Assembly (NCBI RefSeq): GCF_013823385.1 | Contig: NZ_PNMA01000001.1 | Coordinates: 186,001 to 250,000 of the forward strand | Length of the DNA stretch: 64,000 bases | DNA from: Hyphomonas sp. | GTDB taxonomy: Bacteria; Pseudomonadota; Alphaproteobacteria; Caulobacterales; Hyphomonadaceae | Direction: 5' to 3' | Shown here: positions 28,642 to 37,687 of the stretch, one piece after another | Numbering within the stretch: position 1 is the stretch's first letter | How the letters are laid out: every line of letters starts with the position of its first letter | Notes under the pieces: model-generated | Database searches by the model: none | Seen by the model: only the letters and a program-made list of their open reading frames with translations | What the model was told of the DNA's origin: nothing | Made by a program: the position numbers and the translations under genes

Positions 28642-29610
28642 TCACACAGCCTGACGCTGCCGCCTCAGGACCATTGGGGGCTGGCCGTAAGCTTTTACGA
28701 AGGCGACACGCATTCTTTCCGGATCGGAAAAGCCGGTCTTTTCCGCGACCTGCAGGATAGAGAGCGCCGTTGTTTCCACATATTGGCGGGCAGCTTCCAG
28801 GCGCAGTTTCTCCACGAACCTTGCCGGTGTGGTACCCGTTTCGGCGCGGAAGACGCGGGCGAAGTTGCGGGCGCTCATCCCGGCCTTTTCGGCCATGATC
28901 TCAACATTCATGTCTTCTGCCAGGTTCGTCCGTATCCAGCCGATCAGCGCGTCGAACTTTCCGGAGGCCAGTTTGAGATCCTGCATTACGGAAAACTGCG
29001 ATTGTCCGCCATGGCGGCGGTGGTGGACCACCAGTTCCCGTGCGGCCGCATGGGCGACGTCATCGCCAAGATCATCCGCGACGAGGGCGAGGGACAGATC
29101 AATGCCTGCCGTGATGCCGGCAGATGTCCAGAATTTGCCATCGCGGACATAGATGCGGTCGGCGTCGAGCTTGATGGCCGGAAACAGCCGCTGGAAACCT
29201 TCCGAGCGGCGCCAGTGGGTGGTGGCCCGGCGGCCATCCAGCAGGCCGGCGGCGGCGAGCAGGAAGGAGCCGGAACAGACCGAGCATGTCCGCCGCGTGC
29301 GGTCTGAAAGATCACGAAGGACCGCCAGCATCTCCGCGTCGGCCATGGCAGCGCGCGTGCCTTCTCCGCCGGAGACGATCAGCGTATCCAGGGTGAGGCC
29401 CTTGGGAAGTTTCTCCGAATGCATCTGCACGCCTGAGGACGCGCGCACGGGGCCGCCTGTCAGGGAATAGACCGTCAGCGCGTAGGGCGCCGGCGAAAGA
29501 CTGCGCGCTGGCATTTCGAACACGGTGATCGGGCCGGCGGCGTCCAAGAGCTGGAAGCCATCGAAAATCAGCATGCCGAGGGCGCGCGGCGATGGTGTGG
29601 CGGAAAACAT
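28642..29610 (-). CDS. GlxA-family transcriptional regulator (DJ-1/PfpI + AraC HTH)
   Basis: A 322-residue regulator with an N-terminal DJ-1/PfpI amidase-like domain (about 10-190, CSVCSGSFLLAAAGLLDGRRATTHW) and a C-terminal AraC double helix-turn-helix (about 215-315, MSARNFARVFRAETGTTPARFVEKLRLEAA). It is divergent from a DJ-1/PfpI protein of isonitrile hydratase type 67 bases away, an arrangement like that of inhR and inhA in Pseudomonas. It probably activates that gene. Confidence 0.9.
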   Translation of the reverse strand: MFSATPSPRALGMLIFDGFQLLDAAGPITVFEMPARSLSPAPYALTVYSLTGGPVRASSGVQMHSEKLPKGLTLDTLIVSGGEGTRAAMADAEMLAVLRDLSDRTRRTCSVCSGSFLLAAAGLLDGRRATTHWRRSEGFQRLFPAIKLDADRIYVRDGKFWTSAGITAGIDLSLALVADDLGDDVAHAAARELVVHHRRHGGQSQFSVMQDLKLASGKFDALIGWIRTNLAEDMNVEIMAEKAGMSARNFARVFRAETGTTPARFVEKLRLEAARQYVETTALSILQVAEKTGFSDPERMRVAFVKAYGQPPMVLRRQRQAV

Positions 29611-29677
29611 GGGAACATTGTCCTTTCTGCCGAAGCCGCTTTACGCCACAAAATACGCATCAGCAAGGAAGAAGCCG

Positions 29678-30382
29678 ATGAGCCAACGACCCTTCACCAC
29701 CGTTTTCGCGATTTACCCCGATCTTACCCACCTGGATTTCACCGGGCCGCATCAGGTGCTGTGCCGGGTGCCGGGGGCTGAGACCATTATCGCCAGCCGC
29801 GAGGGCGGGGAGATAGTGGCTGAGGGCGGGCTTGTCATCGGGCGCACACGGAAATTATCCGAAATTGAGCGGTGTGATCTGATCTGCGTTCCGGGGGGCG
29901 CGACCGCCACCACGGTTGCGCTGGACGAGGCGTTTGTCTCCGAAGTGCGGCGGCTGGCGCTGGGCGCGAAATATATCACCTCTGTCTGTACCGGGTCGCT
30001 GATCCTGGGGGCGGCCGGATTGCTGCAGGGCAAGCGCGCAGCCTGCCACTGGGCATGGCGGGGCCTGCTACGGGAATTCGGGGCGATCCCGGACGAGGGC
30101 CGCGTGGTGCGCGATGGCCATATATTTACCGGCGGGGGCGTGACGGCGGGGATCGACTTTGCCTTCACCATGCTGGCCGAGATTGCGGGCGAGGCCTATG
30201 CCAAGGCGCTGACGCTGGGCCTTGAATATGCGCCGGCGCCGCCTTTCACGGGCGGGCGCCCGGAACTTGCAGATGGCGAGACGCTGGCCAGGGTCGCCGG
30301 GACCATGGATGGCGCGATGGCGCGGCGGGTGGCCGAGGCGCAGGAGGCGGGCGCCCGGATGCGGGCTCGGGTCACCGCCTAG
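29678..30382 (+). CDS. DJ-1/PfpI family protein, isonitrile hydratase-like
   Basis: A 234-residue single-domain DJ-1/PfpI protein. The nucleophile Cys lies in [24 protein letters not shown], with [10 protein letters not shown] near the N-terminus and [12 protein letters not shown] later, the motif order of isocyanide hydratase (InhA), which converts isonitriles to N-substituted formamides. The start ATG at 29678 has AAGGAAG upstream. The divergent GlxA-type regulator supports an inducible enzyme. It overlaps rimO by four bases at the 3' end. Other DJ-1 functions cannot be excluded. Confidence 0.8.
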   Translation: MSQRPFTTVFAIYPDLTHLDFTGPHQVLCRVPGAETIIASREGGEIVAEGGLVIGRTRKLSEIERCDLICVPGGATATTVALDEAFVSEVRRLALGAKYITSVCTGSLILGAAGLLQGKRAACHWAWRGLLREFGAIPDEGRVVRDGHIFTGGGVTAGIDFAFTMLAEIAGEAYAKALTLGLEYAPAPPFTGGRPELADGETLARVAGTMDGAMARRVAEAQEAGARMRARVTA

Positions 30383-31734
30383 GCGGGCGTGCCGTAGAGG
30401 TCGTAATCGTCGGCGCCGGTGATCTCTGCCCGGATGATGTCGCCTGCTTTGAGATGGCTGGCGTTTTCCAGATAGACCACGGCGTCGACTTCCGGGGCAT
30501 CGGCCTCAGTCCGGGCGATCATCTCGCCGGCTTCTTCGCCGGGGCCGTCGATGATGACGTTCAGCGTGCGGCCAACCTGGGCTTCGGCGCGGGCGGCGGA
30601 GACTTCCGCCTGGGCCGCCATGAAGCGGTGCCAGCGGTCTTCTTTCACCGCTTCGGGCACATGGCCCTCCAGCTTGCCGCTTTCGGCATGGGCGACGTTT
30701 TCGTATTTGAAACAGCCGGCCCGGTCGATCTTCGCTTCGCGGATGAAGTCCAGCAGGATCTGGAAGTCTTCTTCGGTTTCGCCGGGGAAGCCGACGATGA
30801 AGGTGGAGCGGATGGCGAGGTCCGGAACCTGCTCGCGCCATTTCTGGATCCGGCTCAGCACCTTGTCCTGATTGCCGGGGCGTTTCATGGCCTTGAGCAC
30901 ATTGGCCGAGGCATGCTGGAACGGGATGTCGAGATAGGGCGTGATCAGGCCCTCGGCCATCAGCGGGATGACGTTATCGACATGGGGGTAGGGGTAGACA
31001 TAGTGCATCCGCGTCCACACGCCGAGGCTGCCGAGGCCTTTGGCGAGATCGAGGAAGCGGGTCTGGTATTCGCTGCCGCGCCAGGTTTCGGGCTTGTATT
31101 TGATGTCCAGTCCGTAGGCGGAGGTATCCTGGCTGATGACGAGGAGTTCCTTCACCCCGGCGGCCACCAGCTTTTCGGCCTCCATCAGCACGTGATGGAT
31201 GGGCCGGGAGACAAGATCGCCGCGCAGTTTCGGAATGATGCAGAAGCTGCAGCGATTGTTGCAGCCCTCGGAGATTTTCAGATAAGCGTAGTGCCGGGGC
31301 GTGAGGCGCAGGCCGCTTTCGGGCACGAGATCCAAGTGTGGATTGTGCGGCGGGGTGAGGTGGGTGTGGACCGCCTCCATCACCGCTTCATACTGGTGAG
31401 GGCCGGTGACGGCGAGCACCTTGGGGTGGGCCTTCTCGATCACGTCGGGCTCAGCACCGAGGCAGCCGGTGACGATGACGCGGCCATTGGCTTCGATGGC
31501 TTCGCCGATGGCGGCGAGGCTTTCATCGCGGGCAGAGTCGAGGAAGCCGCAGGTGTTGACCAGCACGAGGTCAGCGCCGGCATAATCGGGCGCGATCTGA
31601 TAGCCTTCGGCGCGCAGGCGGGTGATGATCCGTTCGGAATCGACCAGGGCCTTGGGGCAGCCAAGAGAGACGATGCCGACCTTCGGCGTCTTTCCGGGGC
31701 GGATCGGGGCAGGGGCGGTCAAAGTGGTCGTCAT
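30379..31734 (-). CDS. rimO: Ribosomal protein S12 methylthiotransferase RimO
   Basis: A radical-SAM enzyme that methylthiolates an Asp of ribosomal protein S12. The 451-residue product has the N-terminal UPF0004 cysteines ([29 protein letters not shown]), the radical-SAM CxxxCxxC as CNNRCSFC, and a C-terminal TRAM domain. The residue pattern [13 protein letters not shown] distinguishes RimO from MiaB. The gene stands apart, divergent from nothing obvious, with the glutaredoxin gene upstream on the same strand. Confidence 0.95.
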   Translation of the reverse strand: MTTTLTAPAPIRPGKTPKVGIVSLGCPKALVDSERIITRLRAEGYQIAPDYAGADLVLVNTCGFLDSARDESLAAIGEAIEANGRVIVTGCLGAEPDVIEKAHPKVLAVTGPHQYEAVMEAVHTHLTPPHNPHLDLVPESGLRLTPRHYAYLKISEGCNNRCSFCIIPKLRGDLVSRPIHHVLMEAEKLVAAGVKELLVISQDTSAYGLDIKYKPETWRGSEYQTRFLDLAKGLGSLGVWTRMHYVYPYPHVDNVIPLMAEGLITPYLDIPFQHASANVLKAMKRPGNQDKVLSRIQKWREQVPDLAIRSTFIVGFPGETEEDFQILLDFIREAKIDRAGCFKYENVAHAESGKLEGHVPEAVKEDRWHRFMAAQAEVSAARAEAQVGRTLNVIIDGPGEEAGEMIARTEADAPEVDAVVYLENASHLKAGDIIRAEITGADDYDLYGTPA

Positions 31735-31783
31735 GCGCGCCCCGATATAATGAAACGGGCGCGGCGCAAAGCAGGACTTGCGG

Positions 31784-32119
31784 TCAGTCGGCCAGTTCGA
31801 TGCCTTTCTCAGACATCAGGTCGCGCAATTCGCCGTTCTCGAACATCTCCTTGACGATGTCGCAGCCGCCGACGAATTCGCCTTTTACATAGAGCTGCGG
31901 GATGGTCGGCCAGTTGGTGTAGGCCTTGATGCCATCGCGGACGGCCTGATCTTCCAGCACATTGGTGGAGACATATTCGACGCCCAGATAGTCCAGGATC
32001 TGCACCACGACCGAGGAGAAACCGCATTGCGGGAAGGTCGGCGTGCCCTTCATGAAGAGGACAACGTCATTGGTTTTGACGGCCTTGTCGATGGCGTCGA
32101 GGGTTGCCTGATCGGTCAT
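31784..32119 (-). CDS. grxD: Monothiol (CGFS) glutaredoxin Grx4
   Basis: A 111-residue monothiol glutaredoxin. The active site is PQCGFSS (Cys at about 32), with [20 protein letters not shown], the glutathione-binding part. It carries and transfers [2Fe-2S] clusters and works with BolA proteins; a bolA gene lies 2.8 kb away. The ATG at 32119 was chosen because the longer frame upstream is shadow sequence. The fold and length are canonical. Confidence 0.95.
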   Translation of the reverse strand: MTDQATLDAIDKAVKTNDVVLFMKGTPTFPQCGFSSVVVQILDYLGVEYVSTNVLEDQAVRDGIKAYTNWPTIPQLYVKGEFVGGCDIVKEMFENGELRDLMSEKGIELAD

Positions 32120-32628
32120 GAGAGTGTCTCCGCATTTCCTGTTCATGTGAGGCGGCGGGGCGGCGGGGTCAAGAGGGGGTTCCATATGGGTTTGGCCGGA
32201 CTGGCAGGGCCATCCGGGTTTGGGGCAGTTCGGGTGGCTCACTTGAAGTGGAGCCTGCGCGGCGGGCGCCGCGGCGCCCGAGGAAAAAATGTGTTGCGGT
32301 GTGGGCGCTTCGCCCGCCGCGCTGCCACCGGAGTTTCGGGCAGTTTTCGGGATGACTTCGGCGCTGCCAGGCCTTGACCACTTACCCTCACTCTCGTGAC
32401 CTTGGATAAACACCAAGGCGGGCCAGTCGGGATTCTCCACCGGCTTTTTGGTCCGGCTTGCCTGGATCAACGTCCCTAGAGAAGCTGCGGGCCGTTACTC
32501 CCGCCGCCTCCCATCCTCCGGGGCGACCTCCCCCCAAACCGAACGGTACCGGCGCGGCTCCTGTGGGGAGGATGCGTGTGAGTTTGCGCGAGGGAGGGAC
32601 CCGGGCGGATAAGGTGCCCTCATTTTTC

Positions 32629-32754
32629 CGCTCATCCCCGCGCAGGCGGGGATCTCGCAAGGCGGCGCACACCCTCCCGAGACCCCCGCCTGCGCGGGGG
32701 TGAGCGGGGGTTGGAGGGGCTGGGCTGGATCCCGACTTTCGCCGGAATGACATG
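32629..32754. repeat. Cluster of short palindromic repeats (REP-like)
   Basis: Two copies lie in inverted orientation: one near 32629-32655 (CCCCGCGCAGGCGGGG core, read CTCATCCCC...) and one near 32681-32709 (CCCCCGCCTGCGCGGGGG then TGAGCGGG). A related, weaker copy (GATCCCGACTTTCGCCGGAATGA) lies at 32728-32750. The core matches the element found in frame in pdhC. An inverted pair about 50 bp apart is typical of REP arrays that can fold together. Confidence 0.75.
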
Positions 32755-32807
32755 GGGGGCGGGGCGGGGCGTGTTGGATAGGGCGCGCGCTTGTCCAACG
32801 TTGCAGG

Positions 32808-32945
32808 CCCTCACCTCCCGTTGCTGCGCAACGGGCCCCTCCTCTCCCCGAGGGAGAGGGGTAAGAGGCGTGGCACTCCCTTAAACCCCTCTCCCATGAA
32901 ATGGGAGAGGAGGGGCCCGCGTCCGCAGGGCGTGGGAGGTGAGGG
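32808..32945. repeat. 138 bp imperfect palindromic repeat, copy B
   Basis: It has the same ends as copy A (CCCTCACCTCCC and GGGAGGTGAGGG), the same GGGCCCCTCCTCTCCC-like interior in both arms, and hairpins of CTCTCCC/GGGAGAG. The central part differs from copy A. It ends ten bases before the stop of the M2 peptidase gene on the minus strand and could terminate its transcript. Confidence 0.8.
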
Positions 32946-32954
32946 ACTTCTAAC

Positions 32955-34802
32955 TTACCAGCCGCAGCTCTGCCCGGCATTCTGTTCTTTCAGATACACC
33001 ATCAGCGGGTCGAAATATTCGATGATGGCGCTGCCGTCCATTTCGCGGGTGCCGGTGAATTTTTCGAGCGTGTCGGGCCAGGGCTGGGACATGCCGGCTT
33101 CCATCATTTCCTCGAAGCGGCGGCCGACTTCCTTGTTCCCGTAGATCGAGCACCGATGCAGCGGGCCTTCCCAGCCGGCCTGCTCGCAGGCGGCCTTGTG
33201 GAACTGGAACTGCATGATGAAGCTGAGGAAATAACGCAGATAGGGCGTGTTGCCCGGAATGTGATACTTCGCGCCCGGATCAAAGGCATCGGCCGGGCGG
33301 GGCGCGGGCGGGATGATGCCCTGGTTCTTCAGGCGAATGTCCGTCCACGACTGGTTATACTGCTCCGGTGGGGTTTGGCCCGAGAGGACGCCCCAGCGCC
33401 AGCTGTCCACCGAAAGGGCGAAGGGCAGGAAGGCGATCTTGTCGAGCGCGGTTTGCAGCAGCAGGGCTGTGTCAGCGTCCGCGCCGGGCTTTTCGGCGGC
33501 GGAGATCAGGCCCAGCTGTTCGAGATATTCCGGGGTGATCGACAGGGCGATGAAATCCCCGATCGCCTCATGGAAGCCGTCATGGGCGCCGTTCTTGTAG
33601 AGGTGATCCTGGTTGCGATAGGCGAGCTGGTAATAGTTGTGGCCAAGCTCGTGGTGGACGGTCTGGAAGTCTTCCGCATTCACCTGCGTACACATCTTGA
33701 TGCGGACATCTTCATAATCGTCGAGATCCCAGGCCGAAGCGTGGCAAACGACTTCACGGCCTTCCGGCTTGGTGATCATCGAGCGTTCCCAGAAGGTTTG
33801 CGGGAGCGATTGCAGGCCAAGCGAGGTGAAGAAGGCTTCGCCGGTCTGCACCATTTTCAGGGGCGTGTAGCCCTGCTCGTTGAGGCGGGTGGTGAGGTCA
33901 TAGGCGGGGCTCGGCGTGTCGGTTTTCAGGATGTCATAGACGCCGGACCATTGCTGGGCCCACATATTGCCGAGCAGGTCTGCGCGGATGGGCCCGGTGG
34001 CGGGCTGGACGGCGTCGCCATAATAGGTGTTGAGGCGCCCGCGCGCATAGCAGTGAAGCTCCTTGTAGAGGGGCTCCACCTGCGTCCACAGGCGCTGGAC
34101 TTCGGCCTCCATCTGAGCGGGTTTCATGTCGTAATTGGAGAGCCACATCTGGTCGAGGCTGGGATAGCCCAGCTCCCGCGCGCCTTCATTGGCGATGGTG
34201 ACCATGCGGGCATAGTCCGGCGCCATGGGGGCGGCGATGGAATGCCAGCCCTCCCAGACGGCCTGAAGCTCGGCCGGGTTGCGGGATTTCTCGATGATGC
34301 GGGAGGCTTCCAGAAGGTCGATCTCGCGGCCCTGGAACAGGAACTTGCCGGTGGAATAGGTCGCATCGAGCCGGGTGGTGATGCCGGCCAGTTCCTCGGC
34401 AGCGCCGTCGCGGGAAGGCGCCGGCAGGGTGATGCCGCTGCGCAGGATCTGGATCTTGCGGGCTTCTTCCGGGGGCAGCGCCTTCACGTCGAACCGTTTG
34501 GAGGCGTTGGCGAGGCTGACGGCCAGCTTGGTCATCTCGGCGCCCTGCTGGGCGGCGGCGGCGTTGGTTTCCGGGGTGATGTTGGTGGCCTGCTCCCAAT
34601 AGGCCTGGGCGGCCAGATGGCTTTTGGCGGCGAGCTGGCTTTCGGCATCCTTGAGGAAGGCGCGGGCCTCGATGGCGCGCTCTTCCATCGCGATGGCGGC
34701 CGGATCGATCCGGGTTTTTGACGGGCCGCAGGCGGCCAGCGCCGCGGCAAGGGCCAGCAGGCTGGCGGATATGGCAGCGGGTTTGAGGAATTGACGCATC
34801 AT
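32955..34802 (-). CDS. M2 family metallopeptidase (angiotensin-converting-enzyme-like) lipoprotein
   Basis: A 615-residue zinc dipeptidyl carboxypeptidase homologous to ACE. It begins with a lipoprotein signal with lipobox LAAC (Cys at about 25). The zinc motif is HELGH (H384, E385, H388, preceded by His), and EAIGD gives the third ligand some 24 residues on. Bacterial ACE-like enzymes cut dipeptides from peptide C-termini; as a lipoprotein this one would act in the periplasm or at the outer membrane. ATG at 34802 has GGGAGGG upstream. The long palindromic repeat lies right after its 3' end. Confidence 0.94.
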   Translation of the reverse strand: MMRQFLKPAAISASLLALAAALAACGPSKTRIDPAAIAMEERAIEARAFLKDAESQLAAKSHLAAQAYWEQATNITPETNAAAAQQGAEMTKLAVSLANASKRFDVKALPPEEARKIQILRSGITLPAPSRDGAAEELAGITTRLDATYSTGKFLFQGREIDLLEASRIIEKSRNPAELQAVWEGWHSIAAPMAPDYARMVTIANEGARELGYPSLDQMWLSNYDMKPAQMEAEVQRLWTQVEPLYKELHCYARGRLNTYYGDAVQPATGPIRADLLGNMWAQQWSGVYDILKTDTPSPAYDLTTRLNEQGYTPLKMVQTGEAFFTSLGLQSLPQTFWERSMITKPEGREVVCHASAWDLDDYEDVRIKMCTQVNAEDFQTVHHELGHNYYQLAYRNQDHLYKNGAHDGFHEAIGDFIALSITPEYLEQLGLISAAEKPGADADTALLLQTALDKIAFLPFALSVDSWRWGVLSGQTPPEQYNQSWTDIRLKNQGIIPPAPRPADAFDPGAKYHIPGNTPYLRYFLSFIMQFQFHKAACEQAGWEGPLHRCSIYGNKEVGRRFEEMMEAGMSQPWPDTLEKFTGTREMDGSAIIEYFDPLMVYLKEQNAGQSCGW

Positions 34803-34881
34803 TGACGAAGCCCTCCCAGGCAATGCTGGAGGCAGGAGACCGCGAACCGGCCCTTACGTCAATTGGCTCTGTTTTGCAGGC

Positions 34882-35112
34882 TCAGGGCGCGCGCGTCTTC
34901 AGGGCCAGGGCATGGAGCACGCCGCCCATCTCGCCCTTCAGCGCGTCATAGACCATCTGGTGCTGGCGGACGCGGGGGACGCCGGCAAAGGCCGCGCTGA
35001 CGATCTCGGCCTGCCAGTGATTGTCGTCACCGGCCAGATCGGTGAGCGTGATTTCGGCGTCGGGAAACGCTTCGGTCAGGTATTTCATCAGCGTGTCGCG
35101 GCTCATGCCCAT
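34882..35112 (-). CDS. bolA: BolA-family protein
   Basis: A 76-residue BolA/IbaG-type protein: [41 protein letters not shown] has the class II helix-turn-helix and the conserved His of the RQHQ segment, which binds [2Fe-2S] jointly with a monothiol glutaredoxin. Its probable partner is grxD at 31784-32119. The ATG at 35112 or 35106 is the start. It is divergent from the M28 peptidase gene. Confidence 0.88.
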   Translation of the reverse strand: [76 protein letters not shown]

Positions 35113-35177
35113 GGCAGGGGTCTCCGGGTCATTCAGGTGACTAGGCACATGCGGCGGCACACCTTATGGGTCAAGGC

Positions 35178-36245
35178 ATGAGCGACACGAAACCCTCTGA
35201 ACCGCGCGGGCCATCCGCCCGCAAGAATTGGCTGATCGGCGCTGTCCTGATGATCGCCGTCCTGCTGGGCGTCTGGCTGCTATGGCCGAAAGGCGGGGAT
35301 GATCTGCCCGGCGTGACCTACCGGCCGGTTTATGTGGATGCCGGCGAGATGCTGCATCTGGCGCAGGTGCTTTCCTCCGACGCGCTGGAGGGGCGGGCGA
35401 GCGGCACGGCCGGGAATGAGGCCGCGCGCGGCTTCATCCACAAGCGGTTCGAGGAGATCGGCCTGCTGCCGCTGCCGGGATTTACGGCCTATACCCATAC
35501 CTTCCCGATTGTGCCGCGCGAGGCAGACGCCGCGCCGATCGTGGGGGCAAATCTTGTTGGCTATATTCCGGGCAAGACGCCGGGGACGGGGCCAGTGCTG
35601 CTGGTGACGGCGCATTATGATCATCTCGGCGTGCGCGAGGGGGAGATCTATAACGGGGCGGATGACAATGCCTCGGGCGCCTCGGCGCTGGTGGCGGTGG
35701 CGGAGTATTTCGCGCAGCACCGGCCCCAGCATGACATGGTGATCGCGGCGCTGGACGCCGAGGAGATCGGCCTGCTGGGCGCGCGGGCGCTGGCGCGAAT
35801 GGACGGGTTTGACCTTTCGCGCGTGGCGCTGAACCTCAATTTCGACATGGTGGGCCGCTCGGAAGCGGGCGAGCTTTATGTGGCGGGCACCTATCATACG
35901 CCGGAGCTGGCCGGGATCATTGCCGAGGTTGCCGCTGCGGCGCCGGTGACCCTGCTGATGGGGCATGACCGGCCTGAAGATGGCCCGAATGACTGGACGC
36001 TGCAATCAGACCACGGCGTGTTCCACAGGGCGGGGATTCCGATCCTCTATTTCGGGGTGGAGGATCATCCGGGTTACCACAATCCGTCGGATGATTTTGA
36101 AAACCTGACGCTAGATTTTTTTGTGCGCGCGGCGGACACGCTGGTGATGGCGGCGCGGTCAGTGGATGCAAAACTGGAAGAGATCATCACGCTGCGCCGG
36201 GAGCCGGCCGGCGAAACGCTTCAAATGGAAGGAAACGCGCAATGA
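35178..36245 (+). CDS. M28 family zinc aminopeptidase, membrane-anchored
   Basis: A 355-residue peptidase with one N-terminal membrane helix (about 20-40, LIGAVLMIAVLLGVWLLW) that leaves the catalytic domain in the periplasm. M28 metal ligands are seen in order: AHYDHLG, GADDNASG, DAEEIGLLG, FDMVGR and YHNPSDDFE. It probably removes N-terminal residues from peptides. ATG at 35166 would add four residues. It overlaps the DUF1993 gene by four bases (ATGA), so the two are translationally coupled. Confidence 0.9.
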   Translation: MSDTKPSEPRGPSARKNWLIGAVLMIAVLLGVWLLWPKGGDDLPGVTYRPVYVDAGEMLHLAQVLSSDALEGRASGTAGNEAARGFIHKRFEEIGLLPLPGFTAYTHTFPIVPREADAAPIVGANLVGYIPGKTPGTGPVLLVTAHYDHLGVREGEIYNGADDNASGASALVAVAEYFAQHRPQHDMVIAALDAEEIGLLGARALARMDGFDLSRVALNLNFDMVGRSEAGELYVAGTYHTPELAGIIAEVAAAAPVTLLMGHDRPEDGPNDWTLQSDHGVFHRAGIPILYFGVEDHPGYHNPSDDFENLTLDFFVRAADTLVMAARSVDAKLEEIITLRREPAGETLQMEGNAQ

Positions 36246-36754
36246 CCACCACGACGGTCTCCCATATTCTCAAGGCATCGACCCACCAGACCATCGGCGC
36301 CCTGAAGGGCATTCTGATCAAGGCCGAAGCCTATGCCCGCCAGCTGAATGTGGAGGACAGCGTGCTGCTCACCCATCGTCTCTATCCGGACATGTTTGAC
36401 TTGACGCGGCAGGTGCAGATTGCCTGTGATACCGTGGCGCGCGGCGCCGCGCGGCTCGCAGGGCTGGAGATGCCGGCATTCCCGGATACGGAGCAGACAT
36501 TCGGGGAGCTGATGGCGCGCTGCGACAAGGTGATTGCCTATGTGAACGGCGTGGACAATGCCAAGATTGACGCCAGTGCCAATGTCACCCTGCAGATCCC
36601 GATGGGCGCCAACACCATGCCGATGGAGGGCAAGGCCTATCTTTCGGGCTTCATCCTGACCAACCTGCATTTCCATGCGGCGATTGCTTACGCCCTGCTG
36701 CGGTCGCAGGGGCTGAACATCGGCAAGCGCGACTATCTTGTGCCGGTTGAGTGA
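36242..36754 (+). CDS. DUF1993 family protein
   Basis: A 170-residue protein matching DUF1993 in style: VSHILKASTHQTIGALKGILIKAEAYA at the start, RLYPDMFDLTRQVQIACDTVARGAARLAG, and the C-terminal NLHFHAAIAYALLRSQGLNIGKRDYL. These proteins are related to the DinB/YfiT helical-bundle fold. The function is unknown. Translation is coupled to the M28 peptidase gene, which may only reflect operon history. Confidence 0.88.
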   Translation: MTTTTVSHILKASTHQTIGALKGILIKAEAYARQLNVEDSVLLTHRLYPDMFDLTRQVQIACDTVARGAARLAGLEMPAFPDTEQTFGELMARCDKVIAYVNGVDNAKIDASANVTLQIPMGANTMPMEGKAYLSGFILTNLHFHAAIAYALLRSQGLNIGKRDYLVPVE

Positions 36755-37011
36755 CATCTGCGTCATTAATCAGGTTACGGAACATACAGATTGTGTCGCG
36801 GCGGGCTGAAAGGCCCGCCGTTTTCCTTTCCAAAACAAGGCATGGCCGCCGGATTTCATGGCGGCTGCAGTTTCGCGGGAACCGTGGCGCTGTTGCAACA
36901 ACTGCAGATTTCGAAACATTCACTGGAACTTCCTGCCTGGGGGCGCCGTTGTTTGCGTGCTTCGCCCGAATGGCGTGCATCAACCCAAGTAGCGTTCTTG
37001 AAGGAGCATAC

Positions 37012-37617
37012 ATGTTCAGATCCCTGCTTATCGCGACGGCTGCAACCGGCCTTGCTGCCGCGGCCCACGCACAGGATTCCGGCCTCTATCTGGAAGGCGG
37101 ATACCAGTATTTCGACATCAAGCCCGACGGCGCAGAAAGCGGCGTTGACACCAATGGTATCGCGGCACGCGCCGGATATCGTTTCAACAATATCTTCAGC
37201 CTTGAAACCGAACTTGCCACCGGTATCGATGATGGCAACTTTGACTTCAATGTCGATGAGGACGAGTTCAATTTCGACGACAACAATGACGGCGATCTCA
37301 GCGATGTGATTGCCGCTTCGGGCGATGTTGGCCTCAACTATCTGGTTGGCATATATGGCAAGGCAAACCTTCCGCTGACGGAGCGTCTGAATGCTTATGC
37401 CCGCGCAGGCTATGCCTATGTCGATCTGGACGCATCGCTGGTGACGCCCGGCGGCAATGTCATCAATGTGGAAGATTCCGCAGATGGCCCTGCTTTCGGT
37501 GCCGGCATGAGCTATGACCTCACCGACAATCTCTACCTCAAGGGTGACTACACCTATTACTCGTTCGACAGCACGGATACGAGCGGTGTGATGCTGGGTG
37601 TTGGCTACAAGTTCTGA
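37012..37617 (+). CDS. Outer-membrane beta-barrel protein
   Basis: A 201-residue protein with a signal peptide (about 1-21, ending AHAQ), then about eight amphipathic strands with aromatic girdles (GLYLEGGYQYFDI, GIAARAGYRFNNIFSLETELATG, and the terminal GVMLGVGYKF). The C-terminal Phe and the even-odd pattern are those of an OmpA-like 8-stranded barrel. The loop near residues 75-100 is very acidic (DFNVDEDEFNFDDNNDGD). SD AAGGAG lies before the ATG. The ~257 bp upstream has no gene. No OmpA C-terminal domain is present. Confidence 0.85.
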   Translation: MFRSLLIATAATGLAAAAHAQDSGLYLEGGYQYFDIKPDGAESGVDTNGIAARAGYRFNNIFSLETELATGIDDGNFDFNVDEDEFNFDDNNDGDLSDVIAASGDVGLNYLVGIYGKANLPLTERLNAYARAGYAYVDLDASLVTPGGNVINVEDSADGPAFGAGMSYDLTDNLYLKGDYTYYSFDSTDTSGVMLGVGYKF

Positions 37618-37649
37618 TCAGAGCGGTAGTCTGACATTCCAGGCGAGCG

Positions 37650-37679
37650 CGCCCTTTCCCACTTCCCTGGGAAAGGGCG
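37650..37679. terminator. Bidirectional terminator between the barrel gene and the aldo/keto reductase gene
   Basis: A perfect 12 bp inverted repeat (CGCCCTTTCCCA, loop of six, TGGGAAAGGGCG) lies between two genes that converge. A T-run is weak on both sides, so it may be a REP-like element that serves as a stop. Confidence 0.5.
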
Positions 37680-37687
37680 TTGCCCGT

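Larger units (their letters stand above)
32120..32954. other. 835 bp repeat-rich intergenic region
   Basis: No gene can be supported in this gap between grxD and the M2 peptidase gene. From 32629 to 32754 there are three short palindromic repeats, and 32808-32945 holds copy B of the long palindromic element, both listed separately. The stretch 32120-32620 has low-complexity G+C-rich sequence and only short ORFs with no start signal or coding look. It may hold the grxD promoter near its left end. Confidence 0.65.

Noticed and set aside
32458..32814. Short ORFs in the repeat-rich gap
   Set aside because: They have Pro/Arg-rich translations produced by palindromic repeats, overlap each other on both strands, and lack ribosome sites.
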